Source: Grifola frondosa (taxonomy: Eukaryota; Basidiomycota; Agaricomycetes; Polyporales; Grifolaceae). Taken from it: a DNA stretch of 64,000 nucleotides. Below are positions 33,977 to 46,326 of this stretch, in pieces; the stretch's first letter is position 1; every line of letters starts with the position of its first letter. The notes under the pieces were generated by a model, which saw nothing but the letters and a program-made list of their open reading frames with translations, made no database searches and had not been told where the DNA came from. Made by a program: the position numbers and the translations under genes. The stretch spans positions 310,001 through 374,000 of the forward strand of contig LUGG01000006.1 in NCBI GenBank assembly GCA_001683735.1, written 5' to 3'.

Positions 33977-34077
33977 TGAGATTCCAAAACTGCTTGGGGT
34001 CGTGGAGTACTAGTACAACAATCTAAGGTATAGAGTACAGATGCAACGACTGGGAATCATGACCCATCTCTCTGGGT

Positions 34078-37000
34078 TTACATTTTCATGAACGAGAACA
34101 GCGTGCTCAACTGTACCCATCTCCGTCCACTTTGGTTGAGGTACTTCTCTGCAGTCGCAGCCATCGTTCGTAGGAAGTCACCTTGCAGATCAACCAACGC
34201 TTTTACCTCATCTGCGTCATCGCCATCAGTATCACATACTACTTCGAGGCATAAGTACGCACCAGCTTTTGAACCTGTCGAAGTCTTTACCGCCTTTTCA
34301 GCATCAAACAACGAGAGATAAAACCGGAGCTGGTTGTACAACGTCGCGTCCGAATACTGAAGAGATACGGTCAGCACTCGAAGCTTGTCTTGGGTAACGA
34401 GAAACCGCACCTCGAATGCAACGGTTCCCCGGCATCCTTGGCGCAAGCACCGTCGCCCGTACACCCCCATCATGCGCGTCCGATTTCCGCACGTGGGATC
34501 GTCGCACACAGTCCAGCTCTCATAGTACTTGGCAATGTGTCCGCGGATCTGTGTCTCCAGCTGTACCTGGAGGCTTGCCGTACCCAACGCACTCTGACAT
34601 GCTGGGCATGCCGGACCTGAGGGCAAGAGAAGAGACGACTACAGGCAGTAGCAGTGAGTGCTGATACGTCGCATAGAGACAACGCGAGCTTACTTCTCGA
34701 TCGCTGATCGGTGCGAAGGCTACTTGTCCGCGACATGAGCGACAGCGCACGAGGAACGGTTCAGCATCCTTGAACCGTTCGGCATCTGACATCAGCGAAT
34801 CCAGAGTGCCGAAGTACCGCTCTTCCGACTCTGCAGCACTACGGTATCTGTTAGGGTCGAGACCTAAAGACGGCGTTGAGAGTGGTTCGTTGGTGAAAAG
34901 GCGAGAACATACCAAGACATTCTGCCAGGCGGGCACGGTCAGTGCCTTCGATAGGCTCACACAGACGTTCGATAGGCGGGAGGATCTGATGAGCCAGGTA
35001 ATGCTCATAATCTAATACAGTTGGTCAGCTCGGCTCGCTCGAACGTAGCTAAATAGCTTACCAATTTTGAGCTCATCACTAGACCTCCGAACTTCGTCAG
35101 GATGCTTGGCTCGATCTGCTTGAGCCGTCTTTGCCGTTTCACCCCCCTCGCCGATACAGAATACGTATGGGATAACGTCACCAGCACGAGCTGTGAGACC
35201 GCGGGCCTTCATCCGTAGCGCAACTTGGACGTGAGGCTGGCTCTTAGCGTCTGGGTAATCTTCTGGATTTTTGCCTAGACGCTGTATTATTCAAGGGTGA
35301 TGTTGAGTTTTGAGTTTGCCAAGTATTTGATCAAGCAATGAACTGACCTTGAAGATTATGAATTCGTCGAGCTTGATTTTACCTCCGCGGACGTCCTCTC
35401 CGATGGTAGTGAGATACTCGTGTATCCGCTCCACAACAGCTTCAGTGGCTTCTCCGGATAGGATTTGTTCCAATACGTATCTGGAGGTCAAGATAAATGA
35501 GTGGCAATGGTTATCAAGAGAGACGAGAGCGCATACTGCGAGACAGTCTTCGATAACACGCAGTACTCTCGGCGCTTCATGTCCAATCCCTTGACCTCTG
35601 TCGAGGTGCGGGAGCCATCTTCCACCTTGACGGCGGCATACTTCTTTTTCTGAAGCAGAAGTAGTCGCTGGAAGATGCCATCGAGGTCGATCTCTAGCAA
35701 CTTGTACCGATCATTCACCGCCTTTTTGAACTCAGCAGAGATCTTAAGAGCCTCTGCAAGCTCAGTGACGTTGGAGTTCACGAAAACTGAATCGGTATCC
35801 CCGTAAACGACCTAATGAATGTTCAGACAATGCAAACAAACAATATGTAATAGGAAACAAACATCGAGCTGCATGCTCTCGGCCAATTCCCTGGTGTGCG
35901 TCAAGATCTCACGACCCTTGAACGTCGTCAAGGCAGCGAGTGGGCGAGCGTAGAACCGCGAATATTCGAATCCTAGACATCCGTACATACTGTTTGCGGT
36001 AAGCTTCAATGCCATCTGCTTGATGTCCCACTGTAACAGCGAGTTAGCAAAGAATATATCAAACTACCTACTTTAATACGCACCTGAAGAAGCTGTGCTG
36101 GTGTCGCTTTCTTATCCTTCATCAAGCTCTTCACCTGCCGGCGACGATTGACAAGAGTAGCAATCAAGCGGGGAAGGACGCCTTGCGGAACTTCAGAGCT
36201 AGGCGGCTCCGGGATCTTCTCTTCCCCATCCTGAAACATAAATCACAATAATGAGCAGACTGTAGCATCGAGAACACGGGATACTCACCGCATCCACTTC
36301 CACAGATTCGACGGTGGTGAAGTCAATGTTGTATTCCTGAATGATGCTAGGGTATAGCGAGTTGAAGTCCATGACAAGGATATACTTGTCCCAAAGGCCC
36401 CTCTTCGGTTCAAAAACAAGACCTCCCTTGTACTTGTCTCTCTTGCCTTTGGTAGTCTTGCCACCTTCAGCGTCGCCGTCTTCATTCTCCGCCTTCGCTG
36501 CCACCGCAGACTTCTTCCCCCATAGCTTGTCGGGACAGACGTACTTTAACCGGTGGAATTCGTGGAGCAAAATGTACTCGTTCCGTTCTGCACGTCCACC
36601 ATTGAGTGTTTTGTTCCTACAATGAGAATTTAGTTGGGAGCAGAAGAAATGTTTCTTGCGTCGTACCATGAATTACCCGCGAGATTGGTCAATTGCCTCG
36701 TCAATGGCAAGATCTGCACTTTCGCCGCAAGCGCCATCTGGTAATGAGCGTCCAGCTCGCAGTGCCGAACGAACGTGAGCAGCCTTTCTGGAGAGCTCAC
36801 GCCTCCATCGAAGTAGCTTGCGGTATCATCCGGGTCGATATCTTGCCTATCGCTTTTGAGATGAGTCTTGCACATCTCGGTGAGCGACCAAGTTGTCGAG
36901 GTGATCATATCCTATTGCGTTAACGATCGATATATCAATACCACCCACGCCATTGGAGATAACAAAATGTACCTTTGCACCGTCACTCGCAAGGTCACCA

Positions 37001-39435
37001 AGCAACCTACCGCTTAGGAACCTGAGGTTTGTTCCCTGCCTGCCGATCGGCGGCCACCTTGACCGTCTGAAACGACCAATTCGTGACCAGTGATCCGCCT
37101 TGAGTTCTCTCATTCGGTGCAATAGGACATCAAGTGAGACTCCGAGGAACTCATGTCCGACGATGACATCTGGATCTGCCCTATGGATCGTCACTAATGC
37201 ACATATTAGTTCGCTATCATATGGAGTGCAGATGAATACTAATGGACCAACTAACCAAGCAAGCTGTTGAGCAACATTCGCTCGTTCTTCATCGGCGAAA
37301 TCAAACCCTTTCCGTTCCCACTTGCGCGCACCTCAAAATTGGGTGGGAAACGATCCAGTGGTCGAACAAACGTCCTCACCGTGCATGGTAATGCTTCCGG
37401 CGGAGTAGGGTCATCAATGTCAACTTTGATAACAATTGTCAATATTTCATACGGAGGGGTAAAGGAGACATGCGCACTATTCGACCAGATTCGCGCCGTA
37501 GCACAAACAATCTCGCGAATGTTCTCCCGATGGTTCACAATAGTTCTTGTACTAAGACTCAGAACCGTCAAGGGCGGCGTTTCTCTGGGGCCTGCGCGTC
37601 TGTCTCCGCGAAAGGGTTGATATCTTTCGGGTCCGACACCGTCGCCTCGATTTTGCACCAAGAGACCTGTTGGGCGTGATGAGATATACTGGCAAAAAAT
37701 TGGCAAGGTTACGCACCCCCTTGTTATCCACCTGTGGGTTCTTTATTTGTAACCAGCACGGCCCCATAATCTTACGCTTTAATACGAGGAGTTCAAATGC
37801 GGTGGTATTCGTTGCAAATATCCTCGAGAAGTTTGGGCTGGACACGTTATTGGGAAGCTGTGGTTCTATGAGCTGAAACCTTAGCGACAGCCTCTTTATA
37901 TCTCAAGAGGAACGTACCATTGAAACCATAAACGACTTTCAGCCATTGTGTCTCTTTTTTGGCACGTCCTTCTCCCCGAAGGCATACCGCCTCTTCACAA
38001 ACTTCGCCTTGAAGCTCTTGATGCCAGCCTTTCTACGCACCCGATCGAAATCCTCATAAATGTCTTTCATCTCTGGGACTACGTCAGTTTCATAACTATG
38101 CCCTGTCTCTTCGTCTTCTTCGATGCGACGCTCGCGTGGCAAAATGAACAAATTTCGCTGAAGGTTCTCGACAGTGACACAGCACGAGACCCATGCTTTC
38201 GACGTCTTATCCTGCGTCTTGCCTACAAAGTAAAGATGACCTTCATGTTCCAGGTAGTCCAGCCAGTAGAATCGAAGAGAGCCGTCGGCCTCAAGAACGG
38301 AAAGATTAGAGGGATTGAGGGGCGCACGCGAAGCAGTGGCGGAGGGAAGAGAGCCGAGCGTATCGTCAGCAGCGACACTCAACGAGTCGTAACGGAGAGC
38401 CAAGAAGGGGTATCATCTTGCTTCTTCTTAGTGTCCGCGTTCCCATTTTTGAGTTTCAGCGGTTTGATTTCGTCTACGTCCATCTTTGTCGTCTTAGCGT
38501 CCGGCCGACTTCCCGACTTCCCAATCTCGTCTTCATCAACATCCATGAACGCGTCCATATCGATGTCATCAAATGATGAATCGTATTCATCAGGACCGCT
38601 CTGAACGCCCAATTTTCCAAGACGCTTTATGGCAGGGGTGAGTCCTGCAGCCTCTGTTTTGAGTTTCTTCTTTGGACTGAAGACGAAGTCGTCGCTTGAA
38701 GGTCCTACAGCGTCATCTACCAGGCCGTCAGACGAAGTGTCTGCATCTGGGAGACCACCTCTGTAGCCGTACGGGGTAGTCTTCCTATTCGGTGCAGCGG
38801 TGACGGGAGAAGGGGAAGAACTACCGTCGTCGTAATCTGGCAATGGTTCCGGCTTCCGTTTGCGAGACTTCGCGGCGGGTTTGACAGCTATATTGTCCAT
38901 GTCTCCGAGGACGGACGCCATAAAGTCTACCTCCTGCTCAGCAGACACAGCTGGCCGGTATGCACTGATTGAGGGAGTCACCGCCGGGGTGGCGGCTTTG
39001 GCTTCGCTTTCGCTTTCCCCTTCACGTCAGCCTTTTTCTTTGCTACGACAGATTACATGAGGATAGCTGGCAGCATATATGGCAGATAAAGGTGTCATAC
39101 ATTTATTCTTCTTGCGATCGTCATCGCTTTCCTCTTCAACATCGCCAGCCTCCTCGAAGTCATCAACCCCATTGTCCATGTAACCTTGCACACCGTCATC
39201 GATGACAAAGTCGTCCTTTGCCAGTCTCCCTCGTACTATAGTTTTATATTGGTCTTCCGTTACCTCGTCGTATAGACGATCATCTTCTTCGACCTAAAGA
39301 CGCGTCTGACGAACCATTTCAACGCGCAGGCAACTAACGAACCTTCCACGATCTCCCTCCTCCTTCTCTGGCGCGTTTGTACTCCGCAAGCTTGTCAAGC
39401 TTCGACTTCCTTTCGCGTCTTGCACGGTCGGCCAT
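34078..39435 (-). CDS. POL1: DNA polymerase alpha catalytic subunit
   Basis: Extends the RNA primer made by primase at replication origins and on Okazaki fragments. The start [20 protein letters not shown] is followed by an acidic, disordered N-terminal region (DPDEYDSS-type acidic blocks, [15 protein letters not shown]). Then come the exonuclease-like domain ([20 protein letters not shown]), Region [22 protein letters not shown], Region [22 protein letters not shown] and Region [22 protein letters not shown] and [15 protein letters not shown] motifs follow, then two zinc modules: [10 protein letters not shown] with CPACQ, and CDDPTC with CLRQGC. It ends [13 protein letters not shown]. The order II-III-I is standard for family B. 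Many introns. Apparent one-base losses at 37587-37590, 38391-38392 and 39003-39004 break the frame of an essential gene. Confidence 0.95.
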
Positions 39436-39713
39436 AACACCCAGGTAAATAGCAGGAGATATAAGCACGAGAACGCGTCGTGTTTTTGGAGAAGCTCAAG
39501 TGCTGGTCGTGACGCGCCGCAATATCACGCTTTTAATCTCCGCTCGAAAGCGTGATTTGATCACGTGCTTGTATGACCTAACCCTGATGACGCGAACTCC
39601 TAACCCCATTCTGCCACGCGACTGAAGCTCTGAATTTCTCAGCAGTGCTTGTTTGGTCGACACCGAGTCGCCGAGCGAACACACTCATTACACCTTGTTC
39701 TCTCACAACCACC
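39436..39713. promoter_or_regulatory. Divergent promoter region POL1 / GRX5
   Basis: 278 bases separate the POL1 and GRX5 start codons. Two ACGCGTC-type sites, one near 39475 (AACGCGTCG) and another at 39299 (ACGCGTC) inside the POL1 5' region, match the fungal MCB/MBF cell-cycle element that controls DNA-replication genes. Motif match by eye; regulation is inferred. Confidence 0.5.
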
Positions 39714-40344
39714 ATGTTGCGTGCTGCATTTCGCTCGTCGGTATGTCGTTGCATCTCCCGACTGCAGTGTTTGCTGAGATCACCGCTGCAGCTTCGCCCC
39801 GCCTTCCGTTCTTCCGTTCCGGCCTTCGGGTCTCCTCTGGCGAGGAGATTCCTCACCCAGGAAGCTCGTGCTAAAATTCAGGAAGCCGTCTCCTCCACAC
39901 CAGTCGTTCTCTTCATGAAGGGTACTCTGGACCATCCCCAATGCGGCTTCTCTCGCGCGGCGGTGCAGGTGCTCGAAATACAGGGCGTGCCTCCAGCGAA
40001 GCTGAAGTCATACAACGTCCTGGAGGACACAGAGCTCCGGAGTAGCATCAAGGAGTTCTCGTACGTCTTATTTTAATATGAGTTCGTTGTTGGCGACATG
40101 ACTCAATTTGCTTAACGCAGGGACTGGCCCACGATCCCCCAGCTGTACGTGAACGGCGAGTTCGTTGGTGGCTGCGATATCCTCTTGAGCAGTGCGTACT
40201 CTGTCCTATTCTTGGAGCACGACTGACGTGGCTCTTCCAGTGCATCAATCTGGTGAGCTTGAAACCCTCCTGGAAAAGGAAGGTGTTATTCCACCAGTCG
40301 AGGAAGGATCCCAGGCAACGCCGGCACCTGCGCAATCTTCATGA
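39714..40344 (+). CDS. GRX5: Monothiol glutaredoxin, mitochondrial
   Basis: Helps transfer Fe-S clusters from the ISU scaffold in the mitochondrial matrix. An Arg/Ser-rich presequence ([18 protein letters not shown]) precedes [40 protein letters not shown] with the monothiol CGFS site, [59 protein letters not shown], and an Ala/Pro tail. Two introns (about 40061-40120 and 40192-40240) restore the frame exactly. The first 27 bases after RSS look like an intron with GT..AG ends, but they are in frame, too short, and read as presequence, so I kept them. Full length, about 170 residues. Confidence 0.95.
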
Positions 40345-40763
40345 CCTATTCATCCCACGTCGGCTGTTCCCAGGTTATACATATGTAGACGCAGTACCCG
40401 TCCTCTAGGACTCCACTCGCTATGCACGAATCCACTTTGTATCTGTACATGATAATGGATTCCTCACTTCTCCGCAAAAGACTCTGCCGGATTCAAATCT
40501 CATTTCACAGGAACGTCATATGAGCTTGAAAGAATCTATTACTGCTTACGATAAATTTCGACATGGATGAAAGATCGTCCCGAACAATGAAAGAGAAGTG
40601 GAAACGCCTCCAGACTTCTATCAAAAGTTCTGTGTTATAAGTATAACACCAAGTTCACACCGAAATCTATTTTCAGTGACGTGAACAAAATCGACGGTCC
40701 TGAGTAAACTCGGTTGGATATTCAGTCAAATAGAGCTTATCGGACGAATCCACGTACCGTGGT
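40345..40763. other. Intergenic, tail-to-tail
   Basis: The 3' flanks of GRX5 and ZIM17; no gene seen. AT-rich with poly(A)-like signals (for example around 40490-40620). Confidence 0.55.
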
Positions 40764-41356
40764 TTACTCTGGCATATATTCCACCACGCCGCCGGCATCT
40801 AATCGTCCCCTCCTAACCTTCTCACCCTTCGCACGGACAAGGTCTTCCACCGTCTTCAGCTTCCCCTCTTCAGTGCTCTCTTTAAACCAACCTATATGGT
40901 CCGCTATGAGATGGCTGCAAAGCGAAAGTCATAAGACATTACACCAAGCCAAATATGATGGGTAGCTGCTCACCGATTCTTGCACCCTGGACATTGCACA
41001 ATCACAATACCCCTCTCATAGCTTCTCCTCGCGAACTCATGCGTTGACCGCGTGGAGCAGTCCGTCACGGTGCATGTGAAGGTTAATGATAGTCGCGGCT
41101 GAGGTGCCTCGAAAGTCAGCTCAGTTTGTGGTATCATCGCTGGCGCCGAGGAGGCTTCCAGAACCGGGTCTGCAGGGCTCGTATGAGCTGGTTGAGGTAC
41201 AGTGCTGTTTGCTTTGCATGCTGTGTAAGAAAGCGGGCGAGCAATATCTGCCAGACGTCGGGCTGTTGCTCGACAATGCAGCTGGTATCGTGTTCGGGCG
41301 AGACGAGATGTTGCACGAGCTGAGAAAAGCGGCTGTGAGATAGCCTGTCGAAGCAT
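40764..41356 (-). CDS. ZIM17: DNL-type zinc finger protein, mitochondrial Hsp70 escort (Zim17/Tim15/Hep1)
   Basis: Keeps mitochondrial Hsp70 (Ssc1) soluble and so supports protein import. The start at 41356 (MLRQAISQPLFSARATSRLA) gives a strong basic presequence. The frame opens 19 codons further upstream, but that part is hydrophobic and less suitable. The zinc domain reads LTFTCTVTDCSTRSTHEFAR, SYERGIVIVQCPGCKNR, then after one 60-base intron HLIADHIGWFKESTEEGKLK. This gives the four zinc Cys and the family DNL-type end (VEDLVRAKGEKVRRG). About 175 residues. No frameshift. It is divergent from ADE16/17. Confidence 0.93.
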
Positions 41357-41650
41357 GGTGATAGGACTCTTTGGAAATGTGAAGAAGGCGAAGCAAGGAA
41401 TATTGAACAGCAAGCGCTGAGATCAGCCGTGTGTCCAGCGTAAATAACTATTTATTTATTCATTCAGATAGGAATAAGATAATCGGTGATCTGGAGATCT
41501 GTGGTCGATCATATTGAGGGGACAAGTTTTTGACCCTTCCTGACCGCCTTAGCAGCAGTGGTGAGCATCCCCAGGCATCCTTGTCTCTCCTTACCTGTCT
41601 TATAACCTCTTGCTGCGCCTACGTAGCCGTGAAGTTCGTCCATATCCATC
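41357..41650. promoter_or_regulatory. Divergent promoter region ZIM17 / ADE16-17
   Basis: 294 bases hold the promoters of both genes. An AT-rich block (AACTATTTATTTATTCATTC near 41445) is a possible TATA-like element. No specific factor site can be assigned. Confidence 0.45.
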
Positions 41651-43830
41651 ATGTCTGCTCCGATTGGTACGCATTGCAGTGATCCCATCAAATTGTTCTC
41701 ACCTTCGCGCTCTCTTAGCGCTGCTCTCTGTCTACGACAAGACGAACCTCCTCGATTTCGCGCGCGGCCTTCATGCCGTCGGCGTCCGTCTGTTGGGATC
41801 AGGCGGCACCGCTAAGAAAATCAGAGAGGCCGGCATTCCGATAGAGTGCGTCACCCCGGCTTATTTTCGCGTTCCTTCCCGACCATCAGCCTCTCAGAGA
41901 TGTGTCGGACATCACGAAGGCCCCTGAGATGCTAGGCGGGAGAGTGAAGACGCTGCATCCCGCAGTGCACGGCGGTAAATATTCGCCCACGTCCCCGGTC
42001 GATTGATCGTCCCATTCCTGACGTCGCACAGGCATTCTCGCACGCTCGATCCCGTCGGACGAGGCGGACCTCAAGGCGCAATCCATCTCGCCCATCTCCG
42101 TCGTCGTCTGCAACCTCTACCCCTTCACATCCACTATCGCCCAACCGGGTTGCACGCTCGCAGACGCCGTCGAGGAGATCGACATCGGTGGCGTGACTCT
42201 GCTCCGTGCCGCGGCAAAGAACCACGCGCGCGTGTCAGTGCTGTCTGACCCCGCAGACTACGCCGAATTCCTTGAGGCGTGGCGCGCGGGAAAGGGCGAT
42301 GTCGGCCAAACGATCCGCAGCAAGCTTGCGCTGAAGGCATTTGAGATGACCGCCAAATACGACGACGCGATCAGCGGGTACTTCAGGGAGCAGTATGCTT
42401 CTGCAGAGCTTCCGAAGGAGAAGCTAGCAGGGCCAGTCCAGCGGATGGCCCTTCGCTACGGCGCGAACCCCCACCAGAAGCCTGCTCAGGCGTTTGTTAC
42501 TGAGGGCGAGCTACCGTTCAAGGGTGCGTGAGTATGCGTGCTCTCGGAATTGTACTGGAACGAGCATCATCTATAGCACTCTGCGGGTCTCCGGGCTACA
42601 TCAACTTGCTAGACGCCCTTAACTCGTATGCGCTCGTCAAAGAGCTGCAGGAGGCATTGGGCCTCCCTGCGGCTGCATCGTTCAAGCACGTCTCGCCCGC
42701 AGGCGCAGCTGTCGGCGTTGCGCTCGACGAAGTCGAGACGAAAGTGTACGGCGTGGACGACCTCAAAGAGCCTCTCACTCCGCTCGCATGCGCCTATGCT
42801 CGCGCCCGAGGTGGGTCTGATACGCGCGGTTCTTTTATATGGGCTGACGTACGAATTCCAGGTGCTGATCGCATGTCCTCGTTCGGGGACTTCATCGGAC
42901 TCTCCGCGCCATGTGACCTCGCGACTGCGCGCATCATCTCCCGCGAGGTGTCAGATGGTGTCATTGCACCCGGGTACTCGGCCGAAGCTCTAGATGTGCT
43001 CTCGAAAAAGAAGGGCGGCAAGTACTGTGTGCTGCAGGTACGTAGCACATTCGTACCCTGTCCCAACCGCTCACTAAAGTCGATGCGCCGTCCAGATTGA
43101 TCCTTCGTACACCCCCGTGCGATCGAGACTCGCCAGGTCTACGGTATCCACATGCAGCAAAAGCGCAACGACGCCAAGATCGACGCTAAGCTTTTCGAAA
43201 ACATCGTCACCAAAAACAAGGAGGTGCGCACGGAAGCCACGATTCTCGCACGCTATTTCTGATTAAGGTCCCACCAGCTTCCCACCCATGCGCAGACCGA
43301 CCTGATCGTGGCGACGCTCGCGCTCAAGTATACGCAGTCGAACAGCGTCGCGTACGCTTATCGCGGTGCGACCATCGGCATCGGCGCTGGCCAGCAGTCG
43401 CGCATCCACTGCACGCGACTCGCGGGGACGAAGGCAGACCTGTGGTGGCTGCGGCACCACCCGCGCGTGCTCGCGCTGCCTTTCAAGAAGGGCGTGAAGC
43501 GCGCGGAGAAGGCGAACGCAATCGATCTGTTCGTCGGCGGCGAGGTGCTCGAGGGTGGCGAGAAGGCACAGTGGGAGGGCCTCTTCGAGGAGGTGCCCAT
43601 CCCGCTCACCGCCGAGGAGCGCGCAGCGCACGCGAAGCAGCTCGACGGCGTCGCGTGCTCGAGCGGACGCTTTCTTCCCGTTCCCGGACAATGTGCATCG
43701 TGTGCGGAGGAGCGGTGTGCGCTACTTGGCTGCGCCGAGCGGGAGCGTGATGGACGAAGAGTGCGTTAAGGCGGCGGACGAACACGGGATTGTGTTTGCG
43801 CACACCTCACTCAGGCTCTTCCACCACTGA
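41651..43830 (+). CDS. ADE17: Bifunctional AICAR transformylase / IMP cyclohydrolase
   Basis: Catalyses the last two steps of IMP synthesis. After MSAPI and the first intron come [60 protein letters not shown] and PAVHGGILAR of the cyclohydrolase domain. The transformylase domain has [54 protein letters not shown] with the KH catalytic pair, [37 protein letters not shown] and a C-terminal HTSLRLFHH. About 600 residues, normal length. Seven introns join in frame. CCCCC at 43112-43116 is one C short and GG at 43665-43666 is one G long for the protein to stay in frame. The yeast paralogues are ADE16 and ADE17; only one copy is seen here. Confidence 0.95.
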
Positions 43831-44308
43831 GCGGCATGCGCCAGCGAAAATGATGAAGGAGCAAATCGAAGGACTGTTGATTGTAATCACAGAATGTAAA
43901 TGTGCAGTGAAGCGTTTCCCTGTATTCCTCGATCGAGTGGCGAAGCATAGAAACCAGCAGAAGATATTTGGGATATGACCTATCCCCGTGAAAATTTGCA
44001 TGATAATATCTAGGTATCCTTCAATGATATCACAGAAATCTAAATGATAACATAGACACCGGACAGCAAACAACAGCAGCTTTTGTACGTGGTATAGATG
44101 TATAATATGAGTGCCCGACCTAGGTGTATAATTGAAAAGATCCAGTGAGTGATTGTAGCAGAGCATAACGAGAGCAAAAGAATGACAATGCATGTTGTAC
44201 ACAAGCAAGACGGTGAATGCAGAACGAGCGGATGTGCACGACAAAGGATAGCAAATGTCGAACAGCGAATAGAACTAGGGCAGAATCCAACGACCGACGA
44301 CGATACTA
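43831..44308. other. Intergenic, tail-to-tail
   Basis: The 3' flanks of ADE17 and the FAD monooxygenase. An open frame at 43807-44244 (minus) is Cys/His/Ile-rich without motif and judged chance. Confidence 0.55.
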
Positions 44309-46326
44309 TCAGGACGCCTCAATTTCCACGGTCGACGTCTCGAAGTTGAACGCCATGCACTGTTGCTGTTGCAGCGGATCATGCCGTATGTCATCGCTGA
44401 ACCGGCCCCAGTTCACCCACCACTCCTCCGCAGCGTCGCCAGCATCATATCCAAATATTTCCGCAATGTCCTCGAACTGCGCCTTCAGCGTGCCCTCGTC
44501 CCAGTCGTCCGCCGTGCGCATCATATTTTCATTGCGCGCATCCGCCTGTGGCCCAGGCGGCATCGCGACCAACTTCGCATTCGCGAGGTCGGCAAGGTTG
44601 ACGCTAGAACAACGGCGCTGCCGCATCTCCTGATACGCGCCAAAGAAGGAGGGAACCTGGTCCATCGTGCGCAGATGCGAGAAGAGGGTGCCGAGGACGG
44701 CAGCATCCTCTACCGCCATGCCTGCGCAATGGGTGCCACCGGGCTACTAAAGTTAGCAATTTACTCGCGCCCCCGAGTGGCTAGAACTCACAAACGAAGG
44801 GTGTGCTGCGTCGCCAAGTAATACTATACGACAAGTCTCGTCCATCCATTCTTCAACACCCTGTTGGTGTTTATAGAACCTTGTCCTTAGCAAGTAAGGC
44901 GAGAACTTTATGAGACGCTGAAGCCTATTTAATATGCAATCAGTTTTGGGGTACAGATGGGCTTGAACTCTATCCGACTTACCTCGGAGTAAACGCATCT
45001 AATTTGAGACTGCTGGTTGGGACCACCTCTTCCCAGGATTCTTCGCCGCCCTGTTCTTGCACATCACCTTCGTGTGAGTAGACATGAAATGAGAACGCTC
45101 CTTTGGCGCGCTGAGTCGCCATATAAGTACTGATTGCGCCGCATGGAAGACGGACTTACGACAGGATGGCCTACAGAATCCGGCTCGTCAATCAGCTTCC
45201 ATAACAAACGTAAATAGGCACATGCACGTACCACATAGACTCCGATATGCCCCCATGAAGATTGGCCACTGCCACGCAAAAGCATGAGCGGCTGGTCCGA
45301 CAACGAACTTGAAAACTCACTTCTTCCGACTGGACGAGGGGGCGTAACTCAGGGTCTTTTTCCATGTCTGCACCGTCGACCGTTCCGGTGTAAAGCGTCA
45401 TACCGCCAGGCTCCGCATCTTCTTCTTCTTCGTCGAACACCAGCTCGCGTACCTTGCTCTTTGCACCGTCGGCCCCGATCAAAATATCGGCAGTGACAAC
45501 TTCCCCAGTAGACAACGTGGCGCTCGGATTGGGCAGGGCATTAGTACCTTGGTGGATGGCGGTAACCGTTGTGTTGAGGTCTACCCGTGCGCCAGCCTCT
45601 GTTGCCAGCTTGTACAAGACTCGGATAATATCATCGTGCTGTACAGGTTGGAACGAGTCAATGGAGTGTTGTTATCTCAGAAATCATGGTATAATGCCTT
45701 ACGTGCATCAGCAGGAACTCCCCTCCAGTTTCCGCCATGACGGCTGGCTTCCAGGGCAGAAAGCCAACATACTTCCCGGTTACCACTGGAAAGATGAATT
45801 AGTTGATATTCAAGAGGGAAAAGTGGCTGTTGCCCGCTACCCGGAAACCAAAGACCACACTACAAAAAGTAAAAAGAGGAAGCACTTACGGTCATGCCAG
45901 GGCGTTCCGACACAGCGCGTAGAAATCCGTGTTAGTTCTTCCTCGCCTATCCACTGGCGGAGGATTTTGCTGAGATTGGGGGTAACGCGATGACCACCGG
46001 AAGGTACATCGAGACCACGTTTCTCTATGACGCGCACTCTGTGGCCAGCGGCGGCAAGGACGTATGCTACTGCGAGTCCGCCGATCCCTAGGAAGAAGGT
46101 AAGTAAATCAGGCAATAAGCTATGATCGAGCTCGAAGGTGGTCGCGATGTGACAGGAGATCAATATGAAAGATTGGCAGAGTCGCAGAATAGTCCAAAGC
46201 GACGAAACGCTCATCAAACGCTCAAACGAGATCACGGCACTTACCGCCACCAACAACAAGGAAATCGATTTGTAGAATTGCCGTTCTACTGACAGTAGGC
46301 ATTGCAGGGGAATGTGTGGAAGCCAT
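44309..46326 (-). CDS. FAD-dependent monooxygenase (salicylate hydroxylase / UbiH-like)
   Basis: Starts MASTHSPAMPTVSRTAILQI. The dinucleotide-binding beta-alpha-beta is split by an intron: DFLVVGGG, then IGGLAVAYVLAAAGHRVRVI with EKRG. Then VPSGGHRVTPNLSKILRQWI, GKYVGFLPWKPAVM, DDIIRVLYKLATEAGARVDL, the DG motif ILIGADGAKSKVRELVF, RRLQRLIKFSP, the GD motif RIVLLGDAAHPSF and PGGTHCAGMAVEDAAVLGTL, ending NFETSTVEIEAS. These are the three FAD/NAD(P)H fingerprints of class A flavoprotein hydroxylases, which add oxygen to aromatic rings. About 430 residues after removal of about seven introns. The substrate is unknown. No frameshift was obvious. Confidence 0.88.

Noticed and set aside
34520..35008. 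Separate minus-strand gene inside POL1
   Set aside because: It is the continuous part of POL1 exons ([19 protein letters not shown]) read through introns.
39738..39764. 27-base GT..AG segment in the GRX5 presequence
   Set aside because: It is in frame, too short to be spliced, and reads as normal presequence, so it is kept as coding.
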